Assembly (NCBI RefSeq): GCF_013839515.1
Contig: NZ_JACDNQ010000002.1
Location: forward strand, 62,001 to 126,000
Direction: 5' to 3'
Length of the DNA: 64,000 bases
DNA from: Natronomonas salinimetallica
GTDB lineage: Archaea; Halobacteriota; Halobacteria; Halobacteriales; Haloarculaceae
The position numbers were made by a program, and so were the translations under genes. This document shows positions 58,995 to 64,000 of the stretch, in pieces. How positions within the stretch are numbered: position 1 is the stretch's first letter; each line of letters starts with the position of its first letter. The notes below the pieces were generated by a model. The model did no database searches. It was given only the letters and a program-made list of their open reading frames with translations, and was not told the DNA's origin.

Positions 58995-61256
58995 ATGGGA
59001 CTGGATGAAGATTCATTAGAGTATCACCGAGTCGACCCGCCGGGAAAGATCGAGATCTCGACGACGAAGCCGACGAACACCCAGCGGGATCTCTCCTTGG
59101 CGTACTCACCCGGCGTGGCCGCCCCCTGCAACGAAATCGCCGCGGACACCGAACAGGCCTACACCTACACCACGAAAGGCAACATGGTCGGAGTGGTCTC
59201 CAACGGCAGCGCCGTCCTGGGACTGGGCGACATCGGGGCCCAGGCCTCGAAACCGGTCATGGAGGGCAAAGGCGTCCTCTTCAAACGCTTCGCCGACATC
59301 GACGTCTTCGACATCGAACTCGATCAGGACGACGCCGAGGACATCGTCACGTCGGTGAGCGCAATGGAGCCGACGTTCGGCGGGATCAACCTGGAGGACA
59401 TCAAGGCCCCCGAATGTTTCGAGATCGAGACGCGCCTGCGCGAGGAGATGGACATTCCCGTCTTCCACGACGACCAACACGGCACCGCGATCATCTCCGG
59501 GGCCGCGCTGCTCAACGCCGCCGAAGTTGCCGGCAAACCCCTCGAAAACCTCGATATCGTCTTCTCCGGAGCCGGTGCTTCGGCCATCGCAACCGCGCGG
59601 TTCTACGTTTCACTCGGTGCCGACGCGGACAATATCACGATGTGTGACTCCTCGGGGATTATCACCGAGGCCCGCGGGGAGGCGGGCGAACTCAACGAGT
59701 ACAAACGCGAGTTCGCGAGTTCGGGGTCGGGCGGTGATCTGGCGGACGCGATGGCGGGTGCGGACGTATTCGTCGGGCTGTCGGTGGGTGGCATCGTCTC
59801 CGAGGCGATGGTGCGTTCGATGGCCGACGATCCGATCGTTTTTGCGATGGCGAACCCGGACCCGGAGATCCGGTACGAGGCGGCCAAGGGCGCCCGCGAG
59901 GACACGGTGATCATGGCGACGGGACGGTCGGATTACCCCAATCAGGTCAACAACGTCCTTGGGTTCCCCTTCATCTTCCGCGGCGCGTTGGACGTCAGAG
60001 CGACCGAGATCAACGAGGCGATGAAAGTCGCCGCCGCCGAGGCGCTGGCGGACCTCGCCAAACAGGACGTCCCCGACGCCGTCGTCAAAGCCTACGGCGA
60101 CCAGCCCCTGCAGTTCGGCCCCGAGTACATCATCCCAAAGCCCCTCGACCCCCGCGTCCTCTTCGAGGTCGCACCCGCGGTCGCGGAGGCCGCGATAGAA
60201 AGCGGTAGCGCCCGCGAGGACTTCGACCTCGACGAGTACGCCGAACGGCTGGAGGCGCGGTTGGGGAAATCGAGGGAGATGATGCGGGTGGTATTGAACA
60301 AGGCCAAAAGCGATCCCAAACGCCTCGTCCTCGCCGAGGGCGACGACGAAAAGATGGTCCGGGCCGCCTACCAGTTGATCGATCAGGGGATCGCCGAACC
60401 GATCCTCATCGGCGACCGTGAGGAGATCTGGGCCCAGGCCGAAGCGCTCGGTCTCGATTTCGATCCCGAGATCGTCGACCCGGAGGAGGGGAATCTCGCT
60501 CCGTACGCCGATCGGCTTTACGAACTCCGCCGGCGCAAGGGCGTCACCCGGCGGGAAGCCGACGAACTCATCGAGGACGGCAACTACCTCGGTAGCGTGA
60601 TGGTCGAGATGGGCGATGCCGACGCCATGCTGACCGGGCTGATGCATCACTATCCTTCGGCGTTGCGGCCGCCGCTACAGATCGTCGGGACCGAGGAGGA
60701 ATCGGAGTACGCGGCGGGGGTGTACATGCTGACGTTCAAAAACCAGGTCGTCTTCATCGCCGACGCGACGGTCAACCAGGCCCCGGACGGGGACGTCCTA
60801 GAGGAGGTGACGAAACAGACCGCCGAGTTGGCCCGCCGGTTCAACGTCGAACCGCGGGCGGCGCTTCTGTCGTATTCGGACTTCGGCAGCGTCGACAACG
60901 AGGGGACCCGCAAGCCGCGGGAGGCGGCCCGACGGCTGCGTGAGGACCCCGACGTCGGCTTCCCCGTCGACGGCGAGATGCAGGCCGACACCGCCGTCGT
61001 CGAGGAGATGCTCGAAGGGAGCTACGGGTTCTCTGATCTGGAGGAACCGGCGAACGTGTTGGTGTTTCCGAACCTGGAGGCCGGCAACATCGCTTACAAA
61101 CTGCTACAGCGGCTCGGCGGCGCCGAGGCCATCGGCCCGATGCTCGTCGGCATGGACAAACCCGTCCACGTCCTCCAGCGCGGCGACGAGGTCAAAGACA
61201 TCGTCAACCTCGCCGGCGTCGCCGTCGTCGACGCCCAGTCGGGCAACGCCCAATAA
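58995..61256 (+). CDS. maeB: NADP-type malic enzyme fused to a phosphotransacetylase-like domain (MaeB)
   Basis: 753 aa. The N-terminal ~420 residues decarboxylate malate to pyruvate: [53 protein letters not shown], and the NAD(P) Rossmann site [16 protein letters not shown]. The C-terminal ~320 residues look like phosphotransacetylase ([50 protein letters not shown]). In MaeB this domain usually acts as an acetyl-CoA sensor and not as an enzyme. Start ATG 58995 ([15 protein letters not shown]). Confidence 0.94.
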   Translation: MGLDEDSLEYHRVDPPGKIEISTTKPTNTQRDLSLAYSPGVAAPCNEIAADTEQAYTYTTKGNMVGVVSNGSAVLGLGDIGAQASKPVMEGKGVLFKRFADIDVFDIELDQDDAEDIVTSVSAMEPTFGGINLEDIKAPECFEIETRLREEMDIPVFHDDQHGTAIISGAALLNAAEVAGKPLENLDIVFSGAGASAIATARFYVSLGADADNITMCDSSGIITEARGEAGELNEYKREFASSGSGGDLADAMAGADVFVGLSVGGIVSEAMVRSMADDPIVFAMANPDPEIRYEAAKGAREDTVIMATGRSDYPNQVNNVLGFPFIFRGALDVRATEINEAMKVAAAEALADLAKQDVPDAVVKAYGDQPLQFGPEYIIPKPLDPRVLFEVAPAVAEAAIESGSAREDFDLDEYAERLEARLGKSREMMRVVLNKAKSDPKRLVLAEGDDEKMVRAAYQLIDQGIAEPILIGDREEIWAQAEALGLDFDPEIVDPEEGNLAPYADRLYELRRRKGVTRREADELIEDGNYLGSVMVEMGDADAMLTGLMHHYPSALRPPLQIVGTEEESEYAAGVYMLTFKNQVVFIADATVNQAPDGDVLEEVTKQTAELARRFNVEPRAALLSYSDFGSVDNEGTRKPREAARRLREDPDVGFPVDGEMQADTAVVEEMLEGSYGFSDLEEPANVLVFPNLEAGNIAYKLLQRLGGAEAIGPMLVGMDKPVHVLQRGDEVKDIVNLAGVAVVDAQSGNAQ

Positions 61257-61331
61257 CCGCCACACGTTGGCCGGACATCGCGGGGGTCGAGGTTCGAAAC
61301 GTTGAAACCGCGTTCAGCCAACAGAAGTGGT

Positions 61332-62201
61332 ATGTCACGAGGACGAGCGCCGAACCGACGTCAGTACCTGACCGCCCTCGGGGCGGGCGCTGCGGTGGCG
61401 TTGGCCGGCTGTATGGGCGGCAACGGCGGTGACGACGGAAACAGCGAGGACGGTGACGACGGCGCCAACGGCGACGCCGGATCCGAGACGGTCGTCATCG
61501 GATCGGACATCCCCTACGCTCCCTTCGAATACCGAAACGAGGCGGGCGAACTCGTCGGCTTCGACGTCGAGATCGCCGAAGCGGTCTTCGGCGACCAACT
61601 CGGCCTCGGGTACGAGTTCGAGGAGACCGGTTTCGACGGCATCATCGCGTCGCTGAACAACGCGAACTTCCGGGTCATCATGAGCGCGATGACGATCAAC
61701 GAGACGCGGGCCGAACAGGTCGATTTCTCGGATCCCTATTTCACCGCCTACCAGACCGTCCTGACTCTCGATGACGGCGAAATCGCCGAACTCGAAGACC
61801 TCCAGGGCGAAGCCGTCGGCGTCCAGCGTGGGACGACCGGCGAGGCGGCCGCCGAGGAACTCCAGTCGGACTTCGAGGGCGACCTCGAGATTCAAAGCTA
61901 CGATCAGATCAACGGCGCTTTCGACGCGCTGCTCAACAATCAGGTGTCCGCGGTCATCAACGACAACACGGTGAGCGGGGAGTTCGCCGCCGAGAACGAC
62001 GGTGTCGCTTTCCTCGAAGGCGACGGGGTCGCCGCGGACCGCGAGGACGCCCCGGAGTATCTCACCCTGACGATCGAGGAGTACGGGATCGCCTTCCGGC
62101 AGGACGACGACGAGTTCCGCGAGGAGGTAAACGGTGCCCTCGCCGCGATCCGTGAGAGCGGTACGTACGACGAGATCTACGACGAGTACTTCGAAGCCTG
62201 A
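61332..62201 (+). CDS. Amino-acid-type ABC transporter substrate-binding lipoprotein (family 3)
   Basis: 289 aa from ATG 61332. The N-terminus has a twin-arginine (NRRQYLTALG) and lipobox LAGC, then a Gly/Asp/Asn-rich linker. The SBP family 3 domain has VIGSDIPYAPFEYRNEAGEL, VGFDVEIAEAVFG, MSAMTINETRAEQVDFSDPY and ELEDLQGEAVGVQRGTTGEA. The ligand-binding arginine is probable in NETRAEQ. It captures a polar amino acid or related solute outside the cell. First of three genes with the permease and ATPase. Confidence 0.92.
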   Translation: MSRGRAPNRRQYLTALGAGAAVALAGCMGGNGGDDGNSEDGDDGANGDAGSETVVIGSDIPYAPFEYRNEAGELVGFDVEIAEAVFGDQLGLGYEFEETGFDGIIASLNNANFRVIMSAMTINETRAEQVDFSDPYFTAYQTVLTLDDGEIAELEDLQGEAVGVQRGTTGEAAAEELQSDFEGDLEIQSYDQINGAFDALLNNQVSAVINDNTVSGEFAAENDGVAFLEGDGVAADREDAPEYLTLTIEEYGIAFRQDDDEFREEVNGALAAIRESGTYDEIYDEYFEA

Positions 62202-62265
62202 CCGCGCCGGCTTAGAGACCCCATACTACGCACCCACCAGAGAGACACCACACAACGCATCGAAC

Positions 62266-63147
62266 ATGGCAACACAGACAGACCCGGAGTCCGGGACCGG
62301 CGGCGTGATGATGCGCGATCGGCTCGTCAAACGGATCGGGGAGATAGCCGCCGGCGGCTTCCTGTTGGCCATCGGCGGCCTCCTCGTGTGGATCCTCTCG
62401 ACGCAGGTCAACTACACGCTGCTCACCTCGACGCTGATCGCCCGACGCTTCGCCGAGGCGTTCCTGTTGGTTCTGCGGATCGTCGTCATATCGAGCCTGT
62501 TGTCCGTGTCTTTCGGCGTATTGGTCGGCCTCGGCCGGATCTCGACGTCGAACGTCACCGGTCGGATCGCGAAGGGATACGTGGAGTTCTTCCGCGGGAC
62601 GCCGCTTTTGTTCCAGTTGTTCGTCATCTACTTCGGTATCCCGCGGCTGTGGGCGACCGGGCAGTTCCCGATCCAAGACTGGGCGGTTCCGGCGGCCGTG
62701 ATCGGGTTGACGCTGAACCACGCGGCGTACGTCGGCGAGGCGATACGCGGCGGCATCAGCGCAGTTCCGGACGGACAGATGGAGGCCGCCCGCTCGCTCG
62801 GTATGTCCCGCGTGATGGCGCTCCGTGAGGTCGTCCTCCCGCAGGCGTGGCGGAACGCCTTGGCCGCCATCGGAAACGACCAGATCATCCTCGTCAAGGA
62901 CACCTCGCTTTTGACGGTCATCGCCGTGCCGGAGATCATGAGTGTCTTCCGAAACATCAACAGCAATCAACTCGACCCCTGGACGCCGCTTGTGTGGGTC
63001 TGTCTACTGTATCTCGCGATCACGATGTCGATGAGTCAGTTGGTCAACGGTCTCGAACGGCGATCCGACTGGGGCTCGGACAACAGCATGCTCGGCCGCC
63101 TTTCGAGGGGCACGTCCGGCGGCGACACCGAGGGGGGTGATCGCTGA
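62266..63147 (+). CDS. Amino-acid ABC transporter permease
   Basis: 293 aa, about five transmembrane helices. HisM/GlnP-type permease motifs: YVEFFRGTPLLFQLFVIYFG, NHAAYVGEAIRGGISAVPDG and the EAA loop QMEAARSLGMSRVMALREVV with LPQAWRNALAAIGNDQI. A single permease gene suggests a homodimeric channel. The first ~35 residues are a hydrophilic cytosolic lead. Ends at the base before the ATPase ATG. Confidence 0.92.
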   Translation: MATQTDPESGTGGVMMRDRLVKRIGEIAAGGFLLAIGGLLVWILSTQVNYTLLTSTLIARRFAEAFLLVLRIVVISSLLSVSFGVLVGLGRISTSNVTGRIAKGYVEFFRGTPLLFQLFVIYFGIPRLWATGQFPIQDWAVPAAVIGLTLNHAAYVGEAIRGGISAVPDGQMEAARSLGMSRVMALREVVLPQAWRNALAAIGNDQIILVKDTSLLTVIAVPEIMSVFRNINSNQLDPWTPLVWVCLLYLAITMSMSQLVNGLERRSDWGSDNSMLGRLSRGTSGGDTEGGDR

Positions 63148-63876
63148 ATGGCCGACCCCCTCGTCGAATTCGACGGCGTCGAAAAGTACTTCGGCGACGT
63201 CCACGTCCTGAAAGACGTCGACCTCGCCATCGAGGAACGGGACGTGGTCGTCGTGATCGGCCCCTCCGGGTCGGGAAAATCGACGCTGTTGCGGTGTGTG
63301 AATCGCCTCGAGGAGATCCGAGACGGCGACATCCGCCTCGACGGTCGGTCCGTTCTCGAGACGGACGTCAACGAGATCCGCCAGCAGGTCGGGATGGTGT
63401 TTCAGTCGTTCAACCTCTTTCCGCACAAGAGCGCCCTCGGGAACGTCTCGCTCGCGCCGCAAAAAATACGGGGGATCCCGGAGGCGGTCGCCGACGACCG
63501 CGCCCGCGAGCTCCTCGAACGGGTCGGCCTCGGTGACCAGACCGATTCGTACCCCGACGCGCTCTCGGGCGGGCAACAACAGCGGGTCGCGATCGCCCGC
63601 GCACTCGCAATGGACCCGAAGGTGATGCTCTTCGATGAGGTCACGAGCGCGCTCGACCCCGAATTGGTCGGCGAGGTACTCGACGTGATCGAGGACCTCG
63701 CGGCCGATGGGATGACGATGGTGCTCGTGACCCACGAGATGGGGTTCGCCCGCGAGGTGGGCGATCGGATCGTGTTGATGGCCGACGGCCGGATCGTCGA
63801 GGTGAGCGAGACCGAGGCGTTCTTCGAGCGCCCCGAGACCGAACGCGGCAGACAGTTTCTCTCCCGGCTGTTGTAG
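63148..63876 (+). CDS. Amino-acid ABC transporter ATP-binding protein
   Basis: 242 aa. Walker A VIGPSGSGKSTLLRCVN, Q-loop GMVFQSFNLFPHKSALGNVS, signature [15 protein letters not shown], Walker B KVMLFDEVTSALDPELVGEV, H-loop LVTHEMGFAREV: the GlnQ/HisP subfamily of polar amino-acid importers. The Walker B glutamate is present. ATG directly follows the permease stop, so the three genes form one operon. Confidence 0.94.
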   Translation: MADPLVEFDGVEKYFGDVHVLKDVDLAIEERDVVVVIGPSGSGKSTLLRCVNRLEEIRDGDIRLDGRSVLETDVNEIRQQVGMVFQSFNLFPHKSALGNVSLAPQKIRGIPEAVADDRARELLERVGLGDQTDSYPDALSGGQQQRVAIARALAMDPKVMLFDEVTSALDPELVGEVLDVIEDLAADGMTMVLVTHEMGFAREVGDRIVLMADGRIVEVSETEAFFERPETERGRQFLSRLL

Positions 63877-63878
63877 GG

Positions 63879-64000
63879 CTACATAAAATCCGAGAGGCCG
63901 GCCTGCCCGTCGTCGTCATCGGCCGACTCGGCGCGTGTCTCGGCGTCCGTCCCGTCCCCCTCCTCGCGCCCCGTATCGTCGGTCCCGGCGGCGCCGAAAT
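63879..64000 (-). CDS. C-terminal end of an unidentified protein with PIP-box-like tail (5' truncated by window)
   Basis: The minus strand reads an acidic linker rich in D, E, G and T ending in DDDDGQAGLSDFM and TAG at 63879-63881. The last eight residues QAGLSDFM fit the PCNA-interacting consensus QxxLxxF(F/Y/M), often found at the very end of replication and repair proteins. The protein itself lies outside the window, so its identity is open. The stop is 2 bp past the convergent ATPase gene. Confidence 0.5.
   Translation of the reverse strand, partial: FGAAGTDDTGREEGDGTDAETRAESADDDDGQAGLSDFM

Noticed and set aside
1-64000. A new multi-gene defence or biosynthetic system
   Set aside because: No nuclease-helicase clusters, toxin-antitoxin pairs, integrases, transposases or large biosynthetic enzymes are present; the gene content is ordinary haloarchaeal core.

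Overview
The window is a chromosomal segment of a halophilic archaeon (class Halobacteria). The evidence is very high GC with GC-rich third codon positions, acidic proteins, many genes recognisable as haloarchaea-only families, a TFB transcription factor, archaeal RNA polymerase subunit L, PRC-barrel and RqcH proteins, and Tat-lipoprotein substrate-binding proteins. Many genes lack a Shine-Dalgarno sequence and have an AT-rich TATA-like box 24-32 bp upstream of the start codon, the pattern of leaderless transcription. I used these boxes to choose several starts. The genus cannot be fixed from the sequence alone.

Layout. 1-6400: end of a YbaK-like gene, a zinc/manganese-type ABC operon (znuACB), then an ADP-forming acyl-CoA synthetase overlapping a phosphotransacetylase-like P-loop protein. 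6473-10046: thioredoxin, a PRC-barrel protein convergent with a TrkA-N/DHH phosphoesterase, tRNA-Lys(CTT) with a duplicated 3' end, a PEBP-like protein and a small membrane protein. 10084-19092: a phosphate island (DUF47/PhoU-like, a coiled-coil protein, pstSCAB, phoU, an AbrB-PhoU regulator, a low-molecular-weight phosphatase). 19111-19301: palindromic and MITE-like DNA. 19385-33760: methyltransferase, redox proteins, hisF, rpoL, thioredoxin, ferredoxin, a MutS-like ATPase, rqcH, membrane proteins and guaB. 33846-46831: mostly haloarchaeal hypothetical genes with thrB, an AI-2E-type permease, flavoproteins and tfb. 47026-58553: deoC-like gene, tRNA methylthiotransferase, cation efflux, HIT, class I aldolase next to fructose-bisphosphatase, pyrF, HAD, pterin dehydratase, ctaA. 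58995-63876: fused malic enzyme and an amino-acid ABC transporter. The last bases hold the C-terminal end of a minus-strand gene.

Most unusual content. There are five short (107-108 bp) non-autonomous elements with TACTG...CAGTA termini. Four of them have perfect 3-bp target duplications of the form TNA. One is nested inside another, and one has truncated the tail of a protein gene. No transposase is present in the window. Other points of interest are a deoC-like gene whose canonical Schiff-base lysine is glycine, a redoxin lacking the peroxidatic cysteine, a probable frameshifted small gene in front of a DUF5794-like gene, two related 24-bp palindromes flanking genes of the phosphate island, and many intergenic tandem duplications with a 20-33 bp period, two of which duplicate a start codon. 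The window looks like ordinary core chromosome seeded with small mobile and tandem repeats. I see no clear new multi-gene defence or metabolic system.
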